A stretch of 12,584 nt of DNA from Anaerolineaceae bacterium UBA5838 (lineage in GTDB: Bacteria; Chloroflexota; Anaerolineae; Anaerolineales; Anaerolineaceae), in assembly GCA_002432795.1 (NCBI GenBank), contig DJGU01000108.1:19721-32304 (forward strand), read 5' to 3'. A program made the translations under genes and the position numbers. Below are positions 1-8,600 of this stretch, piece after piece. Numbering within the stretch: the first letter of the stretch is position 1; each line of letters starts with the position of its first letter. Under the pieces are notes generated by a model. The model worked only from the letters and a program-made list of their open reading frames with translations, was not told the origin of the DNA and made no database searches.

Positions 1-117
1 AGGGCGAAGCAACATTAATCAGAGTGTAAGATAAGGCACGTCAAATCGGTTGGGATGCTTCGTCCCTACTCTGAATTTTCTGGTTTTCTTATTTCCTAAC
101 GGTTGCGCCTTAATTGG

Positions 118-139
118 CGGATGGAGCAAGCCCCATCCG
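118..139. repeat. Inverted repeat (7-bp stem)
   Basis: CGGATGG (118-124) and CCATCCG (133-139) are perfect reverse complements around an 8-nt spacer. It sits two nt from the next hairpin and is not followed by a T-tract on either strand, so it is more likely part of a dispersed repeat than a terminator. Confidence 0.6.
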
Positions 140-141
140 TA

Positions 142-163
142 CGGGAGGGCCTTGGTCCTCCCG
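142..163. repeat. Strong hairpin (9-bp stem, CTTG loop)
   Basis: CGGGAGGGC (142-150) pairs with GTCCTCCCG (155-163) around CTTG, with one G-T pair in the stem. It is the most GC-rich hairpin in the region. No T-tract follows on either strand, which argues against an intrinsic terminator. It could stabilise a 3' mRNA end or be part of a palindromic repeat unit. Confidence 0.65.
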
Positions 164-255
164 AAGCTTCTGATTGTGCCGGTGTTTATTATCCCCGAAG
201 CGAAGCAGGACCTCGCCGCATACGCGATCTGACCCCAGGTCTCCCCGTGGTTTTT

Positions 256-401
256 GTCATTGCGAGGGACGAAGCAATCTAAACTGATTTTTTATAAGAT
301 GCATGAGAGGTTCACAAACGTATTCCTAATCCGCTTCGCAAAGGATTAGCGTATTTTGCAAACCTCCAGCGCTTCTGGCATTCCACCGTTTTAGATTGCT
401 T
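256..401. repeat. REP/MITE-like element with 12-bp inverted arms
   Basis: AAGCAATCTAAA (272-283) is a perfect reverse complement of TTTAGATTGCTT (390-401). The left arm extends outward as GTCATTGCGAGGGACG (256-271), a sequence style I recognise from dispersed intergenic repeats in many bacterial genomes. The right side has only a decayed counterpart (TTCGTAATGGC, 434-444). The arms enclose a second palindrome (307-366). No transposase and no clear target-site duplication are visible, so this may be a degenerate non-autonomous element. Confidence 0.5.
307..366. repeat. Nested imperfect palindrome, about 60 bp
   Basis: Three paired blocks are visible: GAGGTT (307-312) with AACCTC (361-366), CAAA (315-318) with TTTG (355-358), and CTAATCC (326-332) with GGATTAG (343-349), with small internal loops and apex GCTTCGCAAA. 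It lies inside the 12-bp inverted arms at 272-283 and 390-401, so the whole could fold into one long interrupted stem. Confidence 0.5.
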
Positions 402-458
402 GCGAAATAGCACACTACGTGTCACAAAAGATGTTCGTAATGGCAGCTTTTGACGTGT

Positions 459-471
459 CGGTCTCTGACCG
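459..471. repeat. Small perfect hairpin
   Basis: CGGTC (459-463) and GACCG (467-471) flank a TCT loop. It lies about 100 nt downstream of the cmk stop. There is no T-tract after it in the direction of the operon, so a terminator role is not supported. Confidence 0.35.
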
Positions 472-566
472 CAAGTCTCCGTTGTTACACAGCAACAAAA
501 ATTACCAATTGTGCTAACTTATCACTGACCCTCACCCCCGCTGCGCAGAATCCTGATACAAAAAAT

Positions 567-1268
567 CTACTCCCGCATTTCTAAAAGCCCCATCACAAAC
601 TCGACAACTTCATAAACCGTCATCTTGTCCGAATCGATCACAATCGCATCGTCGGCTGCCTTTAGCGGGGCGACTACCCTGCCCGAATCGATCTCATCCC
701 GGTGACGCAGTGAATCAACCACATCCTCCAGGCAGGCATCTTTTCCGTGGCTGAGATCCTCAACGTAGCGCCGTTGGGCTCTGACTTCCACCGAGGCATC
801 CAGGTAGATCTTCAATTCCGCATCGGGCAGCACCACCGTGCCAATATCCCTGCCAATCATCACGATCTTTCCTTTTTCAGCGATTTTCCGCTGCTGGAGC
901 GTCATCGCCTTGCGCACGCCAGGGTAGACCGACACCTCCGAAACAACCGCGTTTACAGCTGCTGTGCGGATATCCCAGGTGTGGTCTTCTCCGTTGATTA
1001 TCACGTCAAACTGCCGTCCATCCTGGCTGGTGGCTGGCAAGATGTCGATTTCGATACGTTCTGCCAAACTGGTCACAGCCGCCTCATCAGAAATTTCAAT
1101 TCCCTCTTTCAAAGCCTGAAACGCTACCGCCCGATACATGATGCCCGTGTCGAGGCACATGTAACCGATCTTATTCGCCACTATGGTTCCGATGGTAGTT
1201 TTCCCTGATGCTGCCGGTCCGTCAATCGTAATGTTTTTGGGCAGTGCTTTGAGTTTTTTCTGGCACAT
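567..1268 (-). CDS. cmk: Cytidylate kinase (CMP/dCMP kinase)
   Basis: This cytoplasmic enzyme phosphorylates CMP or dCMP with ATP to give CDP or dCDP in pyrimidine nucleotide salvage and recycling. At 233 residues it has the normal family length (about 220-230). Visible motifs are the P-loop GPAASGKT (17-24), LDTGIMYRA (39-47), GRDIGTVVLPDAELKIYLD (139-157) with R140/D141 at the nucleotide-monophosphate site, and the lid/substrate segment LRHRDEIDSGR (187-197) followed by APLKAADDAIVIDS (200-213). All expected residues are present, so it should be active. I chose the ATG at 1268-1266 because AGGAG lies 10 nt upstream. The longer frame from TTG at 1307 would add 13 residues, lacks a family counterpart and would overlap the upstream gene. 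The chosen start lies 2 nt after the stop of the upstream membrane protein, so it is the last gene of the operon. The stop is TAG. Confidence 0.97.
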   Translation of the reverse strand: MCQKKLKALPKNITIDGPAASGKTTIGTIVANKIGYMCLDTGIMYRAVAFQALKEGIEISDEAAVTSLAERIEIDILPATSQDGRQFDVIINGEDHTWDIRTAAVNAVVSEVSVYPGVRKAMTLQQRKIAEKGKIVMIGRDIGTVVLPDAELKIYLDASVEVRAQRRYVEDLSHGKDACLEDVVDSLRHRDEIDSGRVVAPLKAADDAIVIDSDKMTVYEVVEFVMGLLEMRE

Positions 1269-1270
1269 TG

Positions 1271-2980
1271 TCAATTTGCTCCTGTAAAAAGATTTAATCG
1301 CACCCAAAGGACACCCTTTTGTGAGACCAATGGCAATGGCTCTCCAAGCAAAGTCTTCAGGAAATCAACTGGTTTTACCACCAGTTTGTCAATTTGTCGA
1401 AAAAGCACCACGTTTCTCCCGCGGTACGCATCAGCCGCAGAGAAATCTGCATCGCTGGCTGAAATTACCAAATCCGTCTGCAATACACTTTGCGTATTTT
1501 TCCAGGCTGTCTGATTTCTGAAAAACCAGGACAATTGCTGCTCCAAATCGCCCAGATCATAGGTGATTTCTGTTTTATCTGCTCGTCCGTCCCGATCGAT
1601 TTCATTCATAACGATTTCAATATCGTTGTTTGGCAGCACAATCGGTCCTGCCAGTAAGCTCAGGGTGATCGACTCTTGCTGTGATCTAACAGATCGCAGG
1701 CTGATTCCAATCGTCATGACCAAAAGGACGATCAGCAGGCTGTTGCGCAATGCCTGCCCACTCACCTGTCCTGACCATCCCAACCTCACCAAAATAGTGG
1801 ATATCACCAACAGCAAAACTCCGGCCAATATGGCTAAAATTGCCAATCTGAAATCCTGGGTGTTTGGCGCTGTGTCAATCAATCGCCCGCTCACTATTTG
1901 AATGTAAACCAGGATCACAATCTGGAAGAAAGTAACCCCCAGGATGATCTCCCGTTTATCCGTTCCCTGCTCGATGATCGTCAAGATATTCTCTGCCGCC
2001 CCCAACCATGCAAATACTGCGGCAAAGGCCAGCATCCCCAAATCCTGCCTGCCCAGCAGCACGCTCAGCAATACGCTAAAAGCCCAGCCAAGTAGAAATG
2101 GCAAGTTCTTCAGAGGGCGATGATTAAGTAAATCCTCCACTAAAGCCCATATCGCGAAGAATAAAGGCAAACCGCTATACGCAATGGCTGCGATTATTGG
2201 CTGGTAAACCGGAATTTCAAAGTTTTTACCAAAAAGGATGAGGAGTTCCACCAATCCAGCTCCCACACCCCCCAGACCTTCAGTGCAGAGCAGAAAAGCG
2301 CTGCTGATAAGCAACAGGCTGACAACAAAGCTGGTTAGTAGCGGCTGCAAGAAGGCTTTTGTAGAGTATGAAGTTTTAATGAATTCAAATTGCCCGCGTT
2401 TTCGCCAGACCAGAAAAACTGCCACCACGACCAATGCAAGCACCCAAAAGCTGTATCCACCCAAAAATGCGAACGCCAACATACTGCCTGCCAGTACGGG
2501 TCGCTGATATTTCAGTGCCGTGACTGCCCAGCAGATTCCAGCCAGAACAAAAATCGGGGTTACAATCTGGCGCGAAAAGCTTACCAATATCGGATCGATT
2601 GCCATCCCAAAAGCCAGCAAAAGCGCAAGCCTTTTTCCAAGCACATCCCGCCAAAACCAGGGTACCAGAATCAGTGAGCTGCCAGCCAGAACCGGCATCA
2701 ATCTCGCAAAAAAGAAGCTCGGTTCGAAAAGGTAGAACAAAAGCGCGCTCAATCCCGCGTAGCTCATGTTGCCTGGTAATCCAGCAGCTTCCCCGGTTGC
2801 CATCTGCCATACTCCCTGGGCAATTTGAGCTTCCGCCAGGGTGAAACGCATCTCTCCCAACCCCCATACCCTCAGTCCCAATCCAAGCAGCAAAGCCAGC
2901 AGGAACCAGGCAAAAAGGGAAGGTTTCTGCCCGCTCAGTCGGTCATTCGCATCCATTTGCATATTAAGGTCTAACCTCAT
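1271..2980 (-). CDS. Degenerate GT39 / Agl23-like (TIGR03663-type) membrane protein
   Basis: 569 residues, about a dozen hydrophobic segments between residues 21 and 428, then a soluble C-terminal domain (about 430-569). The first half follows the layout of GT39/TIGR03663 proteins: RVWGLGEMRF (37-46), a first-loop TLAEAQIA (47-54), SYAGLSALLFYL (73-84), ARLMPVLAG (92-100), then ILVSFSRQIVTPIF (131-144). Typical family members, from my knowledge, have DEA, HGP and SRxxRxD at these places; here they read AEA, AGL and SRQIVTP, so several hallmark residues look lost. TIGR03663 genes are described as frequent neighbours of TIGR03662 (DUF2298) genes, which fits this location. A non-catalytic or accessory role is therefore possible. 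The ATG at 2980 lies inside the upstream gene and has no clear ribosome site. In-frame ATGs at 2962 and 2956 are alternatives, so the start is uncertain, and translational coupling is likely. The 3' end carries the ribosome site of cmk. Membrane protein call is firm, family assignment moderate. Confidence 0.82.
   Translation of the reverse strand: MRLDLNMQMDANDRLSGQKPSLFAWFLLALLLGLGLRVWGLGEMRFTLAEAQIAQGVWQMATGEAAGLPGNMSYAGLSALLFYLFEPSFFFARLMPVLAGSSLILVPWFWRDVLGKRLALLLAFGMAIDPILVSFSRQIVTPIFVLAGICWAVTALKYQRPVLAGSMLAFAFLGGYSFWVLALVVVAVFLVWRKRGQFEFIKTSYSTKAFLQPLLTSFVVSLLLISSAFLLCTEGLGGVGAGLVELLILFGKNFEIPVYQPIIAAIAYSGLPLFFAIWALVEDLLNHRPLKNLPFLLGWAFSVLLSVLLGRQDLGMLAFAAVFAWLGAAENILTIIEQGTDKREIILGVTFFQIVILVYIQIVSGRLIDTAPNTQDFRLAILAILAGVLLLVISTILVRLGWSGQVSGQALRNSLLIVLLVMTIGISLRSVRSQQESITLSLLAGPIVLPNNDIEIVMNEIDRDGRADKTEITYDLGDLEQQLSWFFRNQTAWKNTQSVLQTDLVISASDADFSAADAYRGRNVVLFRQIDKLVVKPVDFLKTLLGEPLPLVSQKGVLWVRLNLFTGAN
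1279..1283 (-). promoter_or_regulatory. Ribosome binding site of cmk
   Basis: AGGAG on the minus strand, 10 nt upstream of the ATG at 1268. It lies inside the last codons of the preceding gene. It decides the cmk start in favour of ATG 1268 over the in-frame TTG at 1307 and suggests that cmk translation is coupled to the upstream membrane protein. Confidence 0.75.
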
Positions 2981-5621
2981 AAATATCTACAGTTTGGCTT
3001 TCAAAAACCTTTTCCAGGTGTTCATCAAACTTGTTTTGATCCACCTGGTAGGTACTGCGTTCAGTGTTCCCAAGCACGATGTAGCGAATATTATACATGT
3101 CGATGATGGCTTGTGCCCGTTCCCACTTGCTGGTGCTGTAGAGCTCGCGCACATCGGCTTGCCGGCTGCCAATCTCTTCGTATCCTCCCCGCCATTGGGC
3201 TTCGTGCCCCACCCAACCTAACACAGTCGGCATCCCCGAGAAAGTTGAGATGCTGTTATAGGTGGTGTAGCTGCCACCTGTATCGGATATGGCTTCGGTC
3301 ATAACGCCAAGCGGTGCATCTGCCAGCCACTCTGCAGCTTTCATCTCATCACCGGCGCTCAGGGTGAATTCCCGCTTTCCGTCCAGCGAGAGACCACTCG
3401 CCAGCTCAAATCCATTGGTCTTGTTCCAGCCCTCGATCAGCGGAAAAGCCATCCCCACCAGCATGCCAAAAACCGCGAGCACACCAAAAACCTTATTCCA
3501 GTCTTTCTGGCTGGCTTTCACGATCATCCACCCAAGCGCTATCAGCAGCGGCAGGATCATCAGGTAATCCAGGAAGGAACTGCCGTATTTGCCAAGTTTC
3601 TGCGCGCCGAAATCGCTCAAGATGAAGCTCCCAGCCACCAAACTTGCTGAAATCAACGCTAACAGCCACCATCGGTCCTGCTTCTGGCCATCTGACCTGG
3701 GCTTAAATAGCATAACCAGCCCATAGGATCCCGCCAAAGACCATAGGATCCATGCCTGGTAGTAGAACTTGAAAATGGTATTCATTCGCCAGCCGAATTG
3801 GTCGCGCAGATAGATGAACTCCGGCACCAGAGTCAGAATTGCACCCAGCAACACCATCAGCAGCACGAACACCATCGGCTTCGCTAAAGCCACCTGCTCT
3901 GTCGCTCCGCCATCACCTTCGTTCTTTTCAGTTTGGAGCGTGCGCACCTTTTCGAACAGCAGGCTGATTCCCAGCCAGATCAAGACAAACAGAGTTATCC
4001 ATGTTCCCGGGGCAATCAAACGGTTCAGGAGGCTGTCCTTCAGCAATTCACCAGCTGAATTTGCCCCGTGCAATCCTAACAGCAGTCCTTTTGTCAATTC
4101 GATCTGCGTGCCTGCCAGCCCCAGAGCCCATCCGAATACGAACAACAGCAACATTACCGATGCTGTAACCCACAGCCCCTTCAGTAAGGAAAGTTTTGAA
4201 ATCTGCCCGGCTTTGCTGAACAAAAATCCAAAAATAGGCAGCAGCAAGGGTCCGAACATGATCCAAAAGTATTTCCCCTTGGTGAAGAATGCCAGGCTCG
4301 GGATAACTCCGCCCGCCTGGGAGGAAAAACTCAGGTAAAAAGGCAGGTAGGCAACAATACTTAAGACGCCGCCAATCGCCCCAAAAGCAACCAATTCCCA
4401 AAATCGACTGCCAGACCAGCCAGCAGTTCGCGCGCGGTAGAGCAAAAATGCTGCTCCCATCAGCAGCAGGTAAAACGGGAAATCCCAGGTATTCATAAAC
4501 CCAATCCCGCCGAGCGTGATGACCCCAAGCGCGATGGGCAGCCCCGAAGCCGGGATGACGAGCTTGCCCAGGCGGACACCCCCTTCCCAGCCCCCCATGA
4601 AGGCGTTCAGAGCCTGGGCGATTGCCAGCAGCACCAAGGGCATTGAGAGCATATGTGGATGGATATCCGCCAGCAAAAAGGTAAATGCAGGGAATTCATC
4701 GATCACTTCTACAGCTCTGCCGTCCAGAGTCCGGTCCTGCACCACCCGGCTTGCCTGCCACCACGACCATCCCCCACGCTGTGGTTTGATCGTCATCGCG
4801 CTGGGTTCGCGCGTCAGCTCAGGGATATCCAGCTGCTCCCAGGCGCTCTCCGGCAAGACGCCCCTGGCATGCACCATATCCAGTCCGCTGAACCAGTTGC
4901 CCATCACCAAAATCATCAATGGAGCAAGCAGAGCCAATATCGCTTTATGCTTTCTTAAATATCCATTGGTTCTTGTTGACTTTGCCGTTTGCTGGCGCAA
5001 GCCCAGTAGATCCCATAGGATCCCATAAGCCCCCACGGCAGTCATCCCAAACCAGAACGCTGCCACCAGGTTATACCCCACAGAAGAGCTTACCCCCGTT
5101 ATCCGGATCAGCATGGCAGACAAAAGATAACCAAAGTAGTAGTAGGAGATGCTGTATCCAGACAGCCAGGGATCCATCGGCGGAAATCCGGGTGATTTGA
5201 GGATTCCATTGATGAATGCCATTTCCATGAATTTTTCTGTATGGATAATCTCGGGGTTAGCCGCTCTGATCAGTGCCATCAGGATAAATCCAACCAAAAA
5301 GATGAGTTCAGCCCGAATAAAAAGCTTCTTGTTCTCTTTGATCCAGGAGAGAAGACTCTTCCGCTCAATTTTGGAAAGCACAAGCAGGTTGATTGCTGCC
5401 AGGATCATCAGCGCTGTCACCTGCGAAACCAGATCATTTCGCATTAGTTGGATTGTGGTGAACCACCAAAAAATTGTCCCCCACAGCAATAATCCCAGCG
5501 GTCGCAGCAAAAATATTCCCCGGGATGGCAATTTTTTCATCGCCGCATATGCCAGCGGAAGGTTGACAACCGCCAACACCAGACTGAACGCATACCAGCT
5601 TAGAACTTCAATCATGCTCAC
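2964..5621 (-). CDS. DUF2298 (Chlor_Arch_YYY) family integral membrane protein
   Basis: 885 residues, the usual size for the single-copy DUF2298/TIGR03662 class (about 700-900). It is strongly hydrophobic, with membrane segments throughout and a soluble C-terminal domain of about 130 residues (750-885). Motifs in order are DPWLSGYS (150-157), YYYFG (160-164), EFPAFTFLLADIHPH (309-323), NTWDF (377-381), RMNTIFKFY (612-620), GMPTVLGWVGHEAQWR (796-811) and IRYIVLGNTER (845-855). Every one has a counterpart, in the same order, in the C-terminal half of the upstream fusion protein, so the two are paralogues. The biochemical function is not established to my knowledge; GT-C-like architecture and sugar transfer or lipid-linked glycan handling are inferences from fold and neighbours. 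The GTG start overlaps the upstream stop (GTGA). An in-frame ATG two codons later (5615-5613) has AGGTGA just before it and may be the true start. It overlaps the downstream gene by 17 nt. Confidence 0.9.
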   Translation of the reverse strand: MSMIEVLSWYAFSLVLAVVNLPLAYAAMKKLPSRGIFLLRPLGLLLWGTIFWWFTTIQLMRNDLVSQVTALMILAAINLLVLSKIERKSLLSWIKENKKLFIRAELIFLVGFILMALIRAANPEIIHTEKFMEMAFINGILKSPGFPPMDPWLSGYSISYYYFGYLLSAMLIRITGVSSSVGYNLVAAFWFGMTAVGAYGILWDLLGLRQQTAKSTRTNGYLRKHKAILALLAPLMILVMGNWFSGLDMVHARGVLPESAWEQLDIPELTREPSAMTIKPQRGGWSWWQASRVVQDRTLDGRAVEVIDEFPAFTFLLADIHPHMLSMPLVLLAIAQALNAFMGGWEGGVRLGKLVIPASGLPIALGVITLGGIGFMNTWDFPFYLLLMGAAFLLYRARTAGWSGSRFWELVAFGAIGGVLSIVAYLPFYLSFSSQAGGVIPSLAFFTKGKYFWIMFGPLLLPIFGFLFSKAGQISKLSLLKGLWVTASVMLLLFVFGWALGLAGTQIELTKGLLLGLHGANSAGELLKDSLLNRLIAPGTWITLFVLIWLGISLLFEKVRTLQTEKNEGDGGATEQVALAKPMVFVLLMVLLGAILTLVPEFIYLRDQFGWRMNTIFKFYYQAWILWSLAGSYGLVMLFKPRSDGQKQDRWWLLALISASLVAGSFILSDFGAQKLGKYGSSFLDYLMILPLLIALGWMIVKASQKDWNKVFGVLAVFGMLVGMAFPLIEGWNKTNGFELASGLSLDGKREFTLSAGDEMKAAEWLADAPLGVMTEAISDTGGSYTTYNSISTFSGMPTVLGWVGHEAQWRGGYEEIGSRQADVRELYSTSKWERAQAIIDMYNIRYIVLGNTERSTYQVDQNKFDEHLEKVFESQTVDIYEVRP

Positions 5622-5623
5622 CT
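5618..5623 (-). promoter_or_regulatory. Possible ribosome binding site at the fusion/DUF2298 gene junction
   Basis: AGGTGA on the minus strand overlaps both the stop codon of the 1753-residue fusion gene and the GTG proposed as start of the 885-residue gene. Counting from AGG, the spacing to the ATG at 5615-5613 is 5 nt. If used, the protein starts at that ATG and loses two residues (M-S). Either way the junction is a coupled stop/start. Confidence 0.45.
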
Positions 5624-8600
5624 GACCCGATAAATCACGGTACTGTCCTCACGATAGACTTCGTCCCACAACACTCCATTATACGCAGGGAACTTCATCA
5701 AAGCTTCCGCTGGGTAAAACGCGCGTTCCTGTTGACCGACTATGATGTATCGAACCCGGTACTTTTCAAGATATTCTTTTACAAATTCCTCATCCAGGCT
5801 TATGAAGAAGGCATTCACCTCGTCCACTCGCGCCTGGACCTTATCCGAGCCAGTCAAAGCCCTTTGTTGGCGTTGATGGTAGTTCCAGCCAACCACTCCC
5901 GGAAGTCCAGTGTAAATGGTATAACGATTACCCCAGTAATACTCGTAGGCCTGTGCTTCCAGAATCACCGGCGAACCCTCGACCTCATCTTGCAGCCACT
6001 GAATTGCACGATAATCCTCGCCCAGGTCCATGTCCACTCCATTCACCTGGTAGCTGGATGTTTCCATGTACTTCATCCCATCCAGCGTGTGGGGCGCATT
6101 TGAGTCCATGCGGTCGGTAACCTTATCGCGTGTGGCAAAAATCGGGAACATTAAGGCACTTGTCAGAAGCAGAATGAGTGGAACCTGGAAGAGAACTTGA
6201 TGCCTCCCGCGCCACTGGCTCTGATCCCGCCAGGTAATCGCCAGCCCAATGCCAGCCACCAGCGCCAGGAACATCCAGGCTTGCAGGTAAAGCTTGAAGA
6301 CCACGTTCATCCTGCCGATATCCCCCACAAGGTGCACCAGTTCCACCACGATCGTCAGCAGCAAGCCAGTCCCTGCCATGAAGAAGAGCAGTTTCTTGGC
6401 GTCTGGCTGCCCGGGGACGAGCAGGAGAGCCAACGCCCAGACGCACAGAGGCAGGGCAACAATGGCGATCTCTACCTTCATCAGGAGTAAGCCAACCAGG
6501 ATCACTCCCACCAGCAGTAATCCGGTTATAACCCAGCCTTTAGCCCCCTCCCAACGCTTCAAACTTGAAACTTTGGTTTCTGCCATCCATTGGTAACTCT
6601 CCCAACCAAACCAAAATACGATCAGGAACAGGAGCAATCCCCAATGGGTGAAGTATGAAGCCAGAGGCGTCCGGTCGCCATCCCAGATGCCTATCTGCCC
6701 GTAACCTGGGTAAAACCAGCGATTAAAGGGCTGATAAAGCAGACTGGCGATGAAATAGAGCGCCACAACTCCCAGCCCGATTTGGACCACCTTGGTCAGT
6801 TTTGGCGACAACCAGCGGTTTTTTACAGCCGGCACATAACGCCAGCCCACATACCCCAGGATGACGAAATTCAAAATCAAAAAGGTGTAGAAATCCCAGG
6901 TATTGATGGGTTTCAAGGCTCCGATGATCAACCCACCCAACAGGAAGCCCAGGGCAGCCCCGGTGATGTTCCTGCGCGGTTTTTCGTGCCACTGTCCTTT
7001 GCTGATCAGCACTGAGAGGCCCCAACCCATTGCCGCCACCACCACTGGCATCGCAATTAGATGCGCGTGGAAATCTCCATAAAGGAAGGTGAAGAATGGA
7101 AATTCCGTGATCGATTCCCCCGGGATGGTTCTGCTCGGGTTCCAATACCAGCTACCCGCACTGATGGGCAGGATCTCTCCATTAAAAAGCTTTCCGATCC
7201 CAAGCAGCAGCCACTGCACCTTCTGCACAAAGCTCCCATCTGCGATCGCCTGACCTCCCGATCCGAGCGTTTTGACCGCATCTGAAAAAAGCTTTACCTC
7301 ACCCAGGTTGCCGAGAAGACCCACCACCAGCATCGCCACCAACCCTGCCCCGAAAGCAAGGTCAAAAACCTTCACTTTTCCTTCTGTGGATTCCCTGCCA
7401 AAAATGGCTTTGGTGATGTTCCACGCCAGGCTGAATACCCCAACCGAAAGCATCCCGTACCACAGCGCCAGCAAGATGTTGTAAGCGGTTGCCGGGATAA
7501 CCCCCAGCAGTTTCATCGGCAGGCCAATCACAACCTGCCCGTAGTAGTAATAATTAATGTAACCGCCGGCATACCAGGGGTCATAAGCCGGGAATATGGT
7601 GCTTTTGATGACCGCGTTCAGGTAAGAGAAATCCATCGGTTTTTCGCCACCGCGCCAGGGATGCCAGAGGTCCGGGTTCAGCCAACGGATGAGCAGGAAG
7701 AAAGCAAACATCACGATCGTGATAACTTCTTCCACCACTAATTGCTTCCAGATCTTTTTTAAATCTTTTATCAAGCCCTGTCTTGTGAGCCAGGCTGTTA
7801 CCAATCCTGCAATGGCAATTGACCCCAGCACGCCCAGCAGCAAACTTCGGCTAACCGCCAATCCTGCCGATCCCAAAACAAAGGAGAGGTATGCAAACAG
7901 CAGGAAACCAATGATCTTTGAAAAACCATAACCCTTATCCTTCAGTCCCGGCAGCCCCAACCGCAGCAAAGGGAAAACCAGCAAGCCCAGCAGCAGCGAA
8001 AATCCGTAAAAAGCCAGCACTGCCAAAGCTGGATAGCGGTTCAGCAGACCATTTCTGTCAAAGATTTCCGACCAGGTGCCGTTTTCCTGCTGAAGCTGCA
8101 GGTCCTGCTCAGAGAGCATCAAAGTCGGTTTGCCAGAATTATATTGGGAAGCCTGCCTGGGTGTGAGGTATATCACCTGGCTTAGGTCCACCGAATCAAG
8201 GAAGGCAGCCAGCTTTTCGGGATCAAAATCATCCGTCTTGCGGAAAATCATCACTTTCGGGTGGTCATAAACCGAAAAGGCTTCTTCAGCGAATTGGTCG
8301 TTGAATTCCCAATTTCCCAGGCTCGGATAGGACGTAAAGGTCTCCACCAATTCGAAACCAAGCTGTCCCTCAAACCTGCCAGATTCCGCCAGGTTATAGC
8401 AGGTCACGCTGTCCATCTCTGCCGGGCAGCCCACCAACCCGCGGTAGTAAGCCGTGCTGAGCGGATACCTTTCGGGCACGCGCGGGATAGTTCCCCACTG
8501 GCGGTTGGAGCTCATGAAGATGTATTCGCCCTGGCTCAGCATCTGGAAGAAGCGATCCCGCTTAGCCTGGTCGTCCTGGGCGTACATGTCCAGGTTCAGG

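Larger units (their letters stand above)
57..275. repeat. Distant 11-bp inverted repeat pair
   Basis: GCTTCGTCCCT (57-67) is the exact reverse complement of AGGGACGAAGC (265-275). The window also opens with AGGGCGAAGCAA (1-12), one base short of the same core. A TCAGAGT/ACTCTGA pair (19-25 and 68-74) brackets the left copy. This suggests two or more decayed copies of the same short repeat family rather than one structure. Confidence 0.45.
1..566. other. Gene-free, palindrome-rich intergenic region downstream of cmk
   Basis: No coding region is supported on either strand. The only open frame of note (50-232, plus strand, 60 residues) has no ribosome site and runs through the hairpins at 118-163. 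The stretch contains several short inverted repeats and pieces resembling dispersed bacterial intergenic repeats: AGGGCGAAGCAA at 1-12, GCTTCGTCCCT at 57-67, CCCGAAGCGAAGCAGGACC around 194-212, and TCATTGCGAGGGACGAAGCA at 257-276. No tRNA, rRNA or strong promoter is visible. No hairpin followed by a good T-tract is seen in the minus direction, so the operon terminator is either weak, Rho-dependent or further left. Confidence 0.7.

Noticed and set aside
50..232. Plus-strand 60-residue open frame in the intergenic region
   Set aside because: No ribosome site, no recognisable family, and it runs through the two hairpins at 118-163; best read as chance.
497..517. Weak hairpin followed by five Ts in the direction of the operon
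   Set aside because: The minus strand reads TTAGC…GGTAA then TTTTT, but the stem is only 3-5 pairs with a mismatch and AT-rich; too weak to call a terminator.
559..566. T-run just after the cmk stop on the minus strand
   Set aside because: Six Ts (561-566) follow the stop codon, but no stem precedes them in the coding sequence.
747..1208. Plus-strand 153-residue open frame opposite cmk
   Set aside because: Antisense to a kinase with all its motifs intact; no motif or ribosome site of its own.
1574..1597. EF-hand/dockerin-like DRDGRAD (residues 462-468 of the 569-residue protein)
   Set aside because: Only a partial DxDGxxD pattern without the following Glu or a second copy; most likely chance in a soluble loop.
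3814..4338. Plus-strand 174-residue open frame opposite the DUF2298 gene
   Set aside because: Antisense shadow of a well-supported membrane protein gene; composition is low in hydrophobic runs and high in Ser/Pro/Asn, as expected from the complement of hydrophobic codons.
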